Under the pieces are notes generated by a model, which was not told the origin of the DNA, ran no database searches, and saw only the letters and a program-made list of their open reading frames with translations. This document shows positions 33,476 to 47,000 of a stretch of 64,000 nt of DNA, one piece after another. The position numbers and the translations under genes were made by a program. This stretch comes from Euryodendron excelsum (taxonomy: Eukaryota > Streptophyta > Magnoliopsida > Ericales > Pentaphylacaceae). Location of the stretch: positions 4,406,001-4,470,000 of the forward strand of contig CM065382.1 in assembly GCA_033060915.1 (NCBI GenBank), read 5' to 3'. Each line of letters opens with the position of its first letter. Positions within the stretch are counted from its first letter, which is position 1.

Positions 33476-34643
33476 GTGAGGACTTAAAAGTTCCTTCTCC
33501 AACTTGCTAATAGCAACTTCTTAGCGCCAACTCTATTGCTTTGAATTTAGCATGTGCCATTAATTATTGTTGTCACAAAGTCATACAACATATGAGATAT
33601 ATTGATACCCATTTGCACAACAACCCACCACCACAACACGCCCCCCCCCACTATACTGGCTACAGCTAACAACTGGTTTGTTACAATCCTTTTATGCTGC
33701 CTGCAATGGAGTGGCTTAGGCATTTGAGAGTTTTAGTTTATAACGGTAAGTATTAAGAGAGGATAAAAACATGACAAACAATTGCAAGGATTTATATGCC
33801 TATATCGAGGAGGAATATGTTATTCGGGTGGGCTTGTGATATTATTAAATTTTCATGAATGGCTTAGATGCTCTTTACGTTCATTTTAGACTAACTCATT
33901 TACATTATCAGGTTTGTCATTTAAGAGTTGTTACCTTTAGAATAATTTTTTACTTACCATGATACCCTCATGTTGGCGTAGAGGCATGAACTAAAGTTGC
34001 CTTTTTTATGGCTGACATTGCATCGATAATGAGCACGAGTTATGTACAGTTGCTCTGGGCCTAAGGTCTTTGGATTATGTTAGGCAGTATTAAGTGGTAC
34101 ATATTTTTGTTGACAGAAAATTGTTTGAAGAAATGATTCCTAGACATGATTGCAAAAACATCTGGGTCCATCTCTGGTCTGCAAATAAAGCGTTTGTGCG
34201 CGACTTTCAATTCAAGTGTGTGGCATTTCAGAGTTTTTTCATCATTAGAAGGTTTACGTATACCTTTTCATGATTTAGGTGTTAACATACCCCTTCAATC
34301 ACTGTTAGACTTCACTTTCCTTTTAGTGTTTCATGGAATCTTCTGCATTACGTCATTTATTTTAAATATGTCTCTCACTGTACGTTCGGCTAATTAAGTT
34401 TTCTTTGTCTAGGTCTATTAATTTGAAGGTTTGGTGTCAGTGATTTTGTAACAGTTAAAAGTTTATGTGATTGATGCTAATCCATGTTTTAAAATTAACT
34501 TATGTGCAGTATTCCAAATATGTCAAATTACAGATTTTATCTGCTCATTTTTTAGCATACCATACACCATGAGTTTCCCAAGGAATACTTGTGATAGATT
34601 TGGAGTAAGCTGAGGTGTCACTTAGCGCAAACTTAGCATCGTC
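33476..34643. other. Intergenic region, PPR 3' flank
   Basis: The PPR 3' UTR is expected in the first part. A short C-rich run occurs near 33642. No gene recognised. Confidence 0.5.
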
Positions 34644-35203
34644 GAGGCAAGTTAGGTCATGGAAAAACGATATGAGCTCTAGAAATAACCTCCTCAGATA
34701 TACTGTTTTGATAACTGGGTAATCTCTGCCTAGAGGAGGCCTATTATATATATATATATATACTTGCATATTCCTCATACCCAAATAGATGCTCTTAGTT
34801 ATATGGCGGCTGTCAACGGAGAAAGAGCCATCGGTTTGGATAGAAGACAGTTTTCTAATCCCCATATGGACAAAAGAGGGCCACTTCCTGTGAATTCAAG
34901 CCTTGTTTTTGTGAACAGGCAGCCACGTATGTAACTCGCTGCGATAAAAACAAGGCCACTATTTTTTGTCTGTTCACACAATTAAGGCCTTGAATTCACA
35001 GGAACTGATGGCTGTTTCTGCATTGATAGTCACCATAAAACTAAGAGTACCTATTTGGTTATGGATCTTGTGTACGTATATATATAGCAGACCTCTCCTA
35101 TGCAGAGATCATCCAGTCATCAAAACAAGTATATCTCAGGAGGTTATATCTACAGTTCATATCCTCTTATTCTGGTGGATCCTTTCATGCACTCCTTGCT
35201 CCA
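34644..35203. repeat. Large imperfect palindrome upstream of the SAUR-like gene
   Basis: The left arm (about 34644-34925) and right arm (about 34965-35203) are reverse complements with mismatches and gaps. Matched landmarks include TTCCTGTGAATTCAA at 34885-34899 with its exact complement at 34990-35004, GTGAACAG at 34911-34918 with CTGTTCAC at 34970-34977, a TATATATATA tract in both arms, an AGAGATTACCCAGTTATCAAAAC-type block and a GAGGTTAT block. The unpaired centre is only about 40 bp. A transcript across it would fold into a long hairpin. The right arm covers the likely SAUR promoter and leader. Confidence 0.85.
35075..35086 (+). promoter_or_regulatory. TATA-type tract, candidate SAUR promoter
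   Basis: A TATATATATA tract about 235-245 bp upstream of the SAUR ATG, inside the right arm of the palindrome. The left arm carries a longer TA tract in mirror position (about 34744-34762), which could act in the opposite direction. Confidence 0.4.
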
Positions 35204-35319
35204 GATAAGCTTGTTTCTCAGTTAGTCAAAAGGCTTTGAGTTCAAGTTCATTTTAGGGATTCAAACATTCTTCAAATTAGTTCTGTTTTACTCAAGTTAT
35301 TGTAGGCGGCATTGAAAGA

Positions 35320-35841
35320 ATGGATATTGTGAAGGATAAGAGGAAGAGAATTTTCACCCTCAAGACATGGCATCTATGTCAATCAATCCTTGGACGCCTC
35401 CAGCAGAAATATTTGGCTCTCTCTCCAAAATCTGAGTCACCCAAGAAGGCATGGAATTGCACAACTAAGTCAGTGAAAGGTGAGAAGCGCAAGTCGAAGA
35501 GCCAAGTCGCGCCAGAAGGTTGCTTCTCAGTTTACGTTGGATCAGAGAAACAGAGGTTTGTGATAAAGACCAAGTATGCTAATCATCGGTTATTCCAGAT
35601 GCTGCTTGAAGATGCAGAATTGGAATATGGGTATAGTAGTGAAGGGCCTATCTTGATTCCCTGCGACACCAACCTGTTCTATAAAGTGTTGGCAGAGATG
35701 GAGAGCCAACAGATTCCTTCCGGCTGCTGCATTGCTTATGGCTCGTGTAGCTCTTCCAATCCATCGTTTCGTCTTGGTTGCCATGCTTATGGTTCATATA
35801 GCCTTCTCTCTCCATCGCCATTGCTTGAGATTAATCATTAA
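35320..35841 (+). CDS. SAUR-like auxin-responsive protein
   Basis: Intronless frame of 173 residues. The SAUR core lies at about residues 64-130: APEGCFSVYVGSEKQRFVIK, then NHRLFQMLLEDAELEYGY, then ILIPCDTNLFYKVLAEM. It is preceded by a basic N-terminal extension (KDKRKRI, KGEKRKSKS). It is followed by a Ser/Gly/Tyr-rich tail with two similar AYGSxS segments. SAURs mostly inhibit PP2C.D phosphatases and promote plasma-membrane proton pumping and cell expansion. Both the basic extension and the tail make this protein longer than the common ~100-residue SAURs, placing it with the extended SAUR subgroup. The exact member is not identified. The upstream palindrome duplicates its leader region in reverse. 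Confidence 0.9.
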   Translation: MDIVKDKRKRIFTLKTWHLCQSILGRLQQKYLALSPKSESPKKAWNCTTKSVKGEKRKSKSQVAPEGCFSVYVGSEKQRFVIKTKYANHRLFQMLLEDAELEYGYSSEGPILIPCDTNLFYKVLAEMESQQIPSGCCIAYGSCSSSNPSFRLGCHAYGSYSLLSPSPLLEINH

Positions 35842-37011
35842 TAACTTGTGTATAGGATCAAGCCATTTTGTAGACAGAAATAGTTTTTATGTACTTCAAA
35901 CCTGTCTGTAGCAAAGCAATTGCTTTATTTTGTAGGCACAAATACTGTATCGAACTTCTACATGTTCGACAACAGGCTTCAATCGTATGCTTGTGGCTTA
36001 TAATAGTAGACTGATGTTCTCATCATCAGAGGCAATATGTATTCATGGGTAATTGTTCTTGTTTTTGCTTTCTTATGTAATGAATTTTGAGTAATGCTAA
36101 ATTTTTGTATAAAATTTTCGTATTCATTTAAGCCAAATATGAAAATAAGAATATTTTTGGACCAGAGCGTGTTGTTAAATATAATTGGATGAATAAAAAT
36201 ATTTTTATCTTGAGAAATTGGTATATTGAAAGTCAGCATTTTTCCTGTCATATGATTCATAAATAGTTAATAAACCTCAAAGGAGGTAGTAATTGAATTT
36301 ACCCTTTTGTTTATTGTCAATTAAAATAAGGGTCGTCATTACATAATTTCAAAAATTTGAGGGTTAGTTATTGTATTTGTCAAAAACCTGAGTTGGTAGA
36401 ACTCAAACCTAATATTTGTTACACAAGGCGAAATAAAGTGTTAAGAAGGTAATAGCAATTTAAGAAAGCCTGTGTTTGTTAGAGTTTTTAAAAATAGTTT
36501 TTTATTTTTAGAGTTACAAAAAATCGAAAACAAAATAAATTATAAAAATAATAAATTTTATTATCAGAAATTGAAGTAAAAAAGAATAAATTTTTAAGAA
36601 ACACCATAATATTGTTTTTTCTTTTTTTTATTATTCAATTATAAAAATAAATTGACTAAAAACACTTAAATTTATTACTTATAGATCAAAAAAATATTTA
36701 TGAGAAGACATGATGGGACTGTTTATGATATTTTATTCTAAATTAAAATACCCACAATTGGAATTTGGGTCCACAACAAGGCGGTGGGACCGTCTTCAAG
36801 AAAGCCGAACCTAAAACCAAACATAAAAGCTGGAATTGGGAAACCCACTCTCTAGTGTCATCACCCGTCGAAAAAGGCTTACGAAGGAAGCCCGAAGGTT
36901 CAATGCATTCAAGAATCAAGATTCAGCACAGTACATAGCTCTCTGTTATACATCTGTAAGTATATATAGATTGAGACAGAGAGAGTGAGAGAGAGAGTGG
37001 GAAGTGTGGGA
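35842..37011. other. Intergenic region between the SAUR-like gene and PARP1
   Basis: SAUR 3' UTR, then AT-rich DNA from about 36080 to 36750 with no gene. The last 120 bp is the PARP1 promoter and leader, with a GAGAGTGAGAGAGAGAG tract ending about 15 bp before the start codon. Confidence 0.55.
36978..36999. repeat. GA-rich tract in the PARP1 5' leader
   Basis: Short imperfect GA repeat just upstream of the PARP1 ATG, comparable in position to the CT tracts before the TAC1-like and LBD16-like start codons. Confidence 0.7.
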
Positions 37012-40000
37012 ATGGCTAACCCACCGAAGCCATGGAAGGCGGAATATGCCAAGTCGGCGAGATCGTCTTGCAAAACCTGCAAGAACACCATCGACAAAGA
37101 GAAGCTGAGGCTGGGGAAGATGGTTCAAGCCACCCAATTCGATGGCTTCATGCCTGTACGTTGTTGAAACCCCCCAAACCCTTCATTCCCCTTACTGCCC
37201 CTTCGTTCCACTCTTGTTTTCCTTCATTGTCTCTGTCTGGGGTCGATTTTACACTCTGCATTTGGATTTCTGTTGTTCTTTTTTGTTTAGTGAACTAACC
37301 ATACAATCTTTTGTGTGGGTTTTGTTCGCCTTCTTCACGTTTCTCTTATAAAAGAGATGTGGGCTTTTGGATGTTCATATTCAGTTCTTTAGAAGTAATG
37401 ACGTGTTTATATCGATGGTTGGATGTTTCTTCCTTACGGTTTGGAGTTAAAGAATTGATTTGCTTTCTGGATGTTTATACGGGGATGACTTTGGGCTTTT
37501 TTGGGCTTTCTTGAGTTATTAGCAATCTTTATGCTTTTTGGTTTGGTCAGTAAATCTTTACACGTCGAAGTGTATATCGTTCTTTATGTTCTCTCTGTGC
37601 ATATCATTCTTATAATAGAGAAATTTGGGCCTTTTGATGTTCATATTCACTTCTTTTGAAGCAATGGCATGTTTATATTGATGGGTTCATGTTTCTTCTT
37701 TACAGTTTGGAGTTCAAGAATTGATTTGCTTTATGGCCGTTTATGGTGCGATGACTGTTTTGGTCATGTGTTGTGGGGCTTTCTTGTGATTATAAGCAAT
37801 ATTTATGCTCATTTGCTTGGATTTATGCAACCAAGTGTATATGATCTTTTATGTTCTCTCTCACGTTCGGAGACACACACTTGTATTATCAATTTATCAG
37901 TAGATTATAGGTTATAGTATGGACAATGTATGGAACATAAGTTCTTTAGCTTTTGCAGGTTCCTTTGGCTGCATTGAAGATTTTTTCCTTGTATCTTAAT
38001 ACTTTTAGACTGCTAGTACACATTGATCCTTCCAATGCTTAGATAGTTTAAACTAGCTAGTACAATGAGGAGACTGTTATGGTTCGTGGGATCTTCTTTG
38101 ATGTATTTTTTTTCCCAAATTGATCCCTTATTTTTTTGTTCTCCTCTGTACTCAATGCATGAATTCATTTTCCACTGAAAGATAATTGATTTGTATATAT
38201 GTATTTTTTTAAATCAGATGTGGAACCATGCTGACTGCATACTGAAGAAAGCAAACCAGATAAAATCGTATGTTCTCCCTTTTTTCTGGTCATAATTTGG
38301 ACTGACATAGAAGGTATATCCTAATATCTTGTTTGTCCCATGACTGACCTCCACTCCTTTGCAATGCTTTTAGCCTGGATGATGTTGAAGGCATAGAATT
38401 GCTTCGATGGGAAGATCAGCAGAAGATAAGGAAATACATAGAAGGTGGTGGACCTCAAAAGACCCCTTCTCCTGTTGTTATGGAATATGGTATTGAAGTT
38501 TCACAGACTTCCCGTGCTACTTGCCGGCACTGCAGCCAAAAGATTATAAAAGGAGAGGTGAGTTATTAACTTATTATGTCGTGCTATCCCTATTTCCAGG
38601 AATAGTTGTTCTTTTGATAAATGAATTTCTGTGAATTATGGCGGAAGGAACTAGATATTTTAGCATAGACAAGTTTGTAGAAGCTACTAGGGGAGGGAAG
38701 GACTTTTTTTGATGAATTACTTATTGTAAAAGACTTATGGTTTTGCTTTCTTCAAGGTAGTTATTCAGTTTCAGAATGTTCATGGCACGCTAGGCAGCTG
38801 GCAGCTCGAGGGTTATATGAAGCATTGTTTTTTGACCCACTAGTATAGTTGCTTGTTTTTCTCTCAGTACATGTGTATACTTCTCTACTTCTTGCTGATG
38901 GAGTGTCATTGGTATGCCCTAATTTTAATGTAATCACAGGCCACAGATACACCCTTTATTTGCTCAAAAGTCTCTTGAATAACTATTAGTAAATTTTGTT
39001 TAACAAGGCATGTACTCAGAGTAAATCCTTTTGTCGTGTAACTAATACTAAAAGCTCCCATAAGCACCTCTATTTTCTCCATGAGGTTGTCATGGTTATG
39101 GAAACATGAAAGTCTTAAGTGATTTGTAAATTTTTCTATCCTGCACAAGTGATACACAAAAACTTAAATGTGTTTTCTGGATTGTCAATTTCTCAAGAGC
39201 ATGATTTGGTTGTAATAGTTGGATTTTTAAGGAAAGAAGGAATTGAACATCACTATGTATGGTTATTCAATAGCTCATAAAAAGTCAAGATAATAATTTG
39301 TAGTTTAGAGTAATTGGTATTAGAGTTGTGTCCTTGTGGTCAATTGGCCTATTAGGATTACATTAAATCTGCACGTATATGGTAAAAGAGAAAGTGCCTT
39401 TTATACTTATTTAAACAATGGGGATGTTTCCTGTTGTGATTGTTTAATAATCCCTTTAGTACAACTGATAACAAGCTCAGTTCAGTTAAAATTAATTTTT
39501 TCAAAAGAAATTGGTTAGAGTTGTTGCTGTGAAAAATTGGAGAACTTCTGCTGAAAATATATACACCATGAGCCCATAAATAATGCAACACTCCTTTGCT
39601 CTTTGGTCTATCAAATGCCTGTTTATTTTTTTCCTTGATACATATTCTATTTTAATTGATTATCACTTAATTGCTGCCTTTAAGGTGCATAAAGCATAAA
39701 AGCTAGTCAGATAAGGGCTATACATTCCTCCTGGTTTGTTTTTTTTATCATTTTATGCTAGGTCCGGATATCCACCAAGCCTGATGGTCAAGGTGCTAAA
39801 GGCTTGGCATGGCATCATGCTAATTGTCTCATGGAACTGTCTCCAACTATTCAATTAAAGAAATTGTCAGGGTGGGATAGCCTTTCAACTTCTGATCAGG
39901 TGGCTGTTCTTAACCTGGTTAAGAAGGTTCCCTCTTCCAGAAAAGGTGGTATCATGTTTCTTTTGTTAATCACATGATGATCGCTTCCAATGCTGTTGTG

Positions 40001-43000
40001 ACCTCATGTTACTACGTCGCCTTTCAGGCACAAAAGTTGAGCTACTAGAGGACAAAGAATCTTTACAGCAATCGACATCGAAAGGTGGTGCTAAACGTAA
40101 AAGAGCTGCGAGTGATGATAAAAAATCAAAACTTTCTAAAAGTGAAGCCGGTGCATTGATGAGTGAGACAACATCCGAAAAGAATGCCAACATATTGAGG
40201 CATGAACACCCAAAAGCATCTGATTTGGACAGTTTGCTGGAGGCCCAGACTAAAGAACTATGGACTCTAAAAGACGATCTTCAAAAGCATGTGACAACAG
40301 CAGAGTTGCGGGAGATGCTTGAAGCCAATGGGCAAGATTCAACAGGATCAGAACTTGACTTGAGGGACCGCTGGTAAGTTCTCCTGGATGCAATTCTTTG
40401 TGGTCATCATCTTTACGAGAAAGCTGTACTTCCTATAGTTAAATTTCTGTACCATGAACTTATGTTCTAACTTCTAAATGGTTTTATACTTGCTGTTTTT
40501 ATGTTTTTCAAGGAAATATTATGGATGATCTGTCTGATACCAGCCGTTGTTTTGTTGGGATGATGTAAACCTTCTTTATTGCCTTACTAGTAACTAGCAC
40601 TACTGCATGGAAGTACTTGTTACTCCTTTTTTCCTTCTTCTTTTACTTATGGACATAAACTTGAATTAATGGTTCAATAGACTGAAGTTGTTTAATTTTG
40701 GTATTTCATTTTACTTTAGTCACGAACTCATTTCCATTTATTACTTTTCAGTGCTGATGGAATGCTTTTTGGAACACTTGGATGTTGCCCGCTTTGTTCT
40801 GGGTGTCTTCGTTATTCTGGAGGCATGTATCGATGTCAAGGATATCTATCAGCATGGAGCAAGTGTTCATATTCTACCACTGAACCTGAACGTGTTAAAG
40901 GGAAGTGGAACATCGCTGCAGAAACAAGCAATGATTACCTTTGCAAGGTACTTATTGTTTAGCTCAATCTGATGCTATAATCCTCTCTGCAAACTGTAAT
41001 TATAGTTTGAATTGATTATTGTCAGTGGTTTAAGTCACAAAAGGCAAAGAAACCTTCTCGAATATTGCCTCCACCTTCAGCCATTATGGCTTGTGGAAAT
41101 CAAGCTGCTAATGGACGACATCAGTCATCCAAGGGTGAAAAGTTGGGAGATCTGAAAGTTGCTTTTGTAGGATTACCCAAGGAATCCATGGTATCAATTT
41201 TCAGTCCATTCCAGTTAAAGCTATGTTCTATATTCTGTCACTAAATTTACTTAGAACACTTATTGAGAGCTTTTACGAGTTCATCATCTATCATAAGAAT
41301 CAATTTCTCTTTGAAAAGAGAGGGTGATTGTGCAGGACGAATGGAAGACCAAAATTGAGGGAGCAGGTGGACAAGTTCATACTAAGATCAAGAAAGGTAT
41401 AAGGTCCATGTACTGAGTTTTGAATTCTTCTCCTTGATTGAGATGTCTTTTGGAAGTCTTACTTCACAAATTACATTGCAGACACAAACTGCTTAGTTGT
41501 GAGTGGAGTGCTGGATGATAAAGATGCTGAGATGAAGAAGGCAAGGTAAAGCTGCCCCTAAATGGCTAGCCTCAAGTGTTTTCCTTTATAAATCATTTTC
41601 TTGACTATTATTGGTTTCATTGTGACAGGAGGATGAAACTACCTATTGTTAGAGAGGATTATCTGGTTGACTCCTTTAAAAGACAAAAGAAACTTCCTTT
41701 TGATTTGTACAAGATTGAAGCCATTGGAGAAGCCTCGAGCATAGTCACTGTTAAAGTGAAAGGGCGAAGTGCTGTGCATGAATCATCTGGCTTGCAAGAT
41801 TCTGGCCACATCCTTGAGGATGGAAAAAGCATTTACAATACAACTCTGAACATGTCTGACCTTTCAACTGGTGTTAACAGGTGGATTTAATTTCTTTTAT
41901 TCTTCTTCTGAAGTATTTTGACTATTATCACATAAATTGTTATTGCTTTCCATGGTTTCACTGCTTTGTGCTGTGGTCACCTTGTGATGTAGCTGGGGGT
42001 TTAGGAATTATAAATTCTGTTTCATTTTTTTTTATTTATTATTTCCTCCAGTCAATTAGTTTAGTTAACGATATTAGGGATTATTTGGCTTCCAAAATAT
42101 GATGTGGGGGATGTCCACGTCTTCTTAAGTAGTCACATGCATAGCACATGACTAATTTCGTAATGTTACCTGTGGTCCTAGGATTTGAACACATAAGCAG
42201 AGGAACAAAGGCTGGGTATGAGGATATTTAAAATCCTATTTCCTTTGTCGCGGCCACATGGGCAGGGGGACCGTTTTTGGAGGAAAAAGGAATTCACAGA
42301 TATCTGATTGCTCTGTCTCTCTCTCTGGCCTCTGCAACTCCTTTTTGTTCTCTGTTTCTACATCATTCTTCTCTGACACTCCAGCAACTCCTTTTCCCCT
42401 AGTCCATGTTTCTTCGTTTCTTTCTTCTTTCTCCCATCTCTTCTCCTTCACGGCAGCAACTTATTGGTTCTCCTGTTACCTAAGAAGCGCCAATACGGAC
42501 ACAGACACAGATACCGACATAGATACACACACAGGATATAGTGATTTTGAAAAAGTGAGGACACGGACACAGAAGGAATACTGTAAGAAAATATATTTTT
42601 ATATATTTTTATGTGTAATGTATATGAATGTAACATCCACAAGTCATTAAAAATTGTCCTAGATGTGTCAAATACGTGTCCTAGATATGTCCAATACTTG
42701 TCCTTGCTTGTTGTTGGAGTGTCCTAGGCGTGTCCATTGAAAGGTAAATAAATAAAAATTTAGGAGACACCAATTGGTGTGTTCGACACGTATACCGGCG
42801 TGTCCGAGGAGTATGTGTGTTTGATGCGTGTTGGGCACAGATACAGCACCCTAAATGGAGTGTTCGTACTTCCTAGCCTGTTACCCTTCTCTCTGTTTGT
42901 TGAGTTGATTAAAGGTGCTGGAAATTTGCTGACTGCTTGTGGTTCACCTTTCGATTTGACACTGTTACTGCAACTTCTTGGTGAGATTGCTCCTATCATC

Positions 43001-46000
43001 AATCCCCTTTCGTCACCATATTCATTAGTTTAGGTCTCAGACCTGTCCCCTTTATCACCCAACACTTAGTATCCTGTTGCTTATTATGTTATAGGGTTTA
43101 TTGCAGGTTTTTATTATTGTGTGCTGGATTTGAATTTTTTTTACATTATATCAGTTTAATTAAGGAGTTTGTTTCCTAAATATTTCATGCATCCTGCCCA
43201 GCCTGACATTTATCTTAGTTTGTGAACTGTTTGGTGAAATTTCCTGCTTTTAATATGGGGTGTGTTTAAGCTATATCCCATATATTTCTCCATCTGCATT
43301 TTCAAGGTTCATGTTTATAAACCTGGGGCTGCATTACATTGTCCATCCTTGAGTATTGCTCCTTGTTCATTGATGACCATTCTCTACGAAGTCTATGCTT
43401 TTTACCTGGTAAGGATTTCCTGTGAGTAGGTTGTTCTGATTTTTCTTAGTCAATTATTGCATATTGTCTTATTTTTTTTGGGGTTTTCCTTAATAATCCT
43501 TTATTTTTAATATAACATGGGCTAATGGAGCTCAGGGATTTTGAAATTTCTTGAAATTGAAACTTATTCTTAATTGAATCCAGAACAGATGAGGGTTTGT
43601 ATTAATATTCTACGCATCATAGATGCAAAATGCTTTGGATGTATTGTTGGCTGTGCTTGCCCATACACTGCATCGTATTCCTATGTAATTGAAGGTTCTC
43701 TACCTTGATATACTGCACAGAACTGCGATGTACTGACTGTTCTAAGAATAAAACTTTCATTTTCTTGGTGGGGATTACTGTTCTAAAATCTGTTTTTACC
43801 TCAATGAAATTTTCTTAAACGTAATTTCCTGTATGAATTTTTCTGCCGGAAGGACTTCCTGAGTGACATATTGGCATGCCTCTTATTTCCTTGAGCATTT
43901 TTTTTATTCAATAAATTATGACTCTTGTTTGTTTTTCTGTATGAAGTTACTATATCCTTCAAATCATTCAAGATGATAAAGGTTCAGGTTGTTATGTTTT
44001 TCGCAAATGGGGTCGTGTTGGAAACAACAAAATTGGAGGAAACAAACTAGAGGAGATGTTGGAATCAGATGCAATTCGAGAATTCAAACGTCTATTCCTT
44101 GAGAAAACTGGGAACCCATGGGAAGCATGGGAAGAAAAACAAAATTTCCAGAAGCAACCTGGCAGATTCTTTCCATTGGACATTGTACTGCTGATTATAT
44201 ATATATTTTTTTATTATTATATATATTTACAATTCTTCCAAATGTTAAAGCTCCATCATTGGGGCTCACGTTTTCTATTTTCCTGAAACAAAAATGTTGA
44301 ATTTTGTAGGATTATGGGGTCAATAAAGAGGTCTCTAAGAAGAAAAATCTTAATGATGCTGGCAGCCAACTTGCTCCCCCATTAGTAGAATTGATTAAGA
44401 TGCTCTTTGATGTTGAAGCATACAGGTTGTAACAGATCCACTATTTATTCAATTTATTCTACATAGCATATTTTGAGAGTGGGTTTGCAAGAATCATTTT
44501 ACTTTTGCAGAGCTGCGATGATGGAATTTGAGATCAATATGTCAGAGATGCCACTTGGAAAACTTAGCAAAAGTAATATCCAAAAAGGTACTTGTCTCTA
44601 GTTCTCTTTTTTTTTGTAAATCTGTACAATGCCTTTAGTGGAGATGCAGAAGGGACGTCATTGTTGTGTTATGAAACTTGTTGTTTTAAGCAGAGTGCTA
44701 AATATTATTTATTTAGCTACTTAATTTAAACTTCTAATAGACTTCACTAATATGTTCTCCAGGTTTTGAGGCATTAACAGAGATACAAAATCTTGTATCT
44801 AGTAATGCGCATGATCCTTCATACAAAGAAAGCCTGATTGTTGATGCCAGCAATCGCTTTTTTACCATGATTCCTTCTATTCATCCTCATGTGATTAGGG
44901 ATGAGGACGATTTTAAGTCAAAGGTAAAGGATGGCCTGGATTGTAGATACATATTCCGTGTTTTGCATACTTTTAAGATCATCAGTTGTCTCTTTCTTTC
45001 TTGACTCATGACAACATGACAAATAATATTAATGTTGCAAAAGATTTTGTTCTCTGCCATTTTTCTTATTTTTCTTCCCCCCTACCCCTTATTATTTTTT
45101 TTTGTTCCTTTCTAACTATTATTTTATTTATGATATTCTTTTTCACTTGTATGTTTGGCCATATACTATCCTCTTCTCCTTTGGGGTGTAATTTTAGCTT
45201 GAAGTCTTAGTTCACAGGTGTGCGTACAACCCAAACGGCCCCCCTCCCCTGCGTGGGTGGGCCATTGGCAGGTGGTGTGCATGTGTGGATGGCCACTGGG
45301 CCAGCAAGACTAGCAGTGCTATGTTTTGTAATGATCAATATTTTAAAGGGCCCTCAAGTCATATGGAATCCCATTGATTATCATTACACGCCTATTAATT
45401 TTCTGAATGCGTCACTGATCCTTTAGATTTCTGTCAAAGCCTCAACCTGTGAGTTTGTTTGTTTGTTTGTTTGTTTGTTTGCAATTTTTATAAGACATTA
45501 ACAATTAGTTGTTCAAATTATCCAATTTTATCAAATCTCTTCCCAACCTTGAAGGAAAGTAGGCTTGACTGGGCTCACTTGGAAAGCGGATTGTTCCGTT
45601 GTGTGGAATAAAAATGGGAATGTGGTACATCTAATGCTCTAGAATGTGGTATGATAGGTGAATACTTGCAATAGATCACATTAGCGAATGTATTAAGGCA
45701 TGTCTAAATGTGAGTGATTTTCTATTAACAATTAATGAAACATTATCTATTAAAATTCATTTCTAGTTGTTTTGAAGATTTCTAATATTTAAATTAGTCA
45801 TATAAAAACAAGTTTTCAAGTGTAACCTATATAAGTTGAGCCATTGATGCATTATGGCCGTGGGCCACCTCTTTGTAGATATTTTTCTGCTGAAATTCCA
45901 CTCTTCATAGATTATTATTAATTGTATTTATTTTTTCCGGATACCAATACCACTAGGGAAATAAATAGGAAAAACTTTTGGATCACTAAGGGTGGCTAAA

Positions 46001-46957
46001 TTTAGTTTTTTGGAATGAAAGTATACCATGTTTTGGAATGTGTTCCAAAATGTAAATTATTAGGGTATTAGCGTTTTCTAGTTACTATGCTTGAGCATGC
46101 ATGTCTTACCCTTTCATAGTGCTGGTACAGGAACTCTGCTGAAGAGAAAATCAGAAATAAAGTTGGTATATGTATGTACAATTAAACATGGTCACTCATG
46201 ACATGGACCATGAATCATTCAGGCATTGGGCTTGTTAGCGTATTTTTCTTTTGAGTATTTTCTTCATCACAGGCTGTGTTGCTGAATGGCAGGTGGACCT
46301 TTTTAGCTTATGGTTAAGCTAGAAAATGATTACTAAATTAATTTTGATTAAATCTTGGTGTATGTTTAGTTTTTGGTACCACTGAATTACATTTTTATTA
46401 TTTTTTCCCTACTGGTGGTCTGGTTGAAATGAGGTTGGGCCTGTCTTTGTTTGTTATATATCATTTTTCACCCTCAATTTTTCACATATGCGAATGCAAG
46501 AGGTAAACATTTGACATTATGCATCCTTTCTTTGATCTCAGTAAATTACTGCATCATGATAGAAAGTTCAACAATTTAATATTCAGTAACTGGTAATGAA
46601 TTGCAAGAATTGCCTTATGATAACTTTGGTGCTCTCCAAAGGTTAAAATTTTCTTTTTAATCCCATTGGAGACACTTCCTGAATAAGGAGAAAGAAAATT
46701 AAATCAATACTTGGCTAAGAAATTGAAGAGTGGTCTGTTTATGTGAATCCTTGAGGGCATAGTTGGAATCCATTCAGTTCTGTTTGGTTCCCAGTTGGAC
46801 AGGAAATAATAGTAGACAACAATACGTAGTGAATGTGTAAACCGAATAAACTGGACATGGCCTGAAAGAGGAGAAGAATATTTAAATAGTTACACCAGCT
46901 GAGCTAAACCTTGGATGTTTCTTTGGAGCATTTCAAGCACACATGTACCTCCCTACC

Positions 46958-47000
<43 letters not shown>

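Noticed and set aside
33640..33650. C-run near the PPR 3' flank as a structured element
   Set aside because: Too short, with no matching complement nearby.
42258..42650. 130-residue frame in PARP1 intron 10
   Set aside because: Low-complexity Ser/Phe and Thr/Asp runs from CT-rich and GACACA repeat DNA. It lies in an intron with good splice sites and has no domain.
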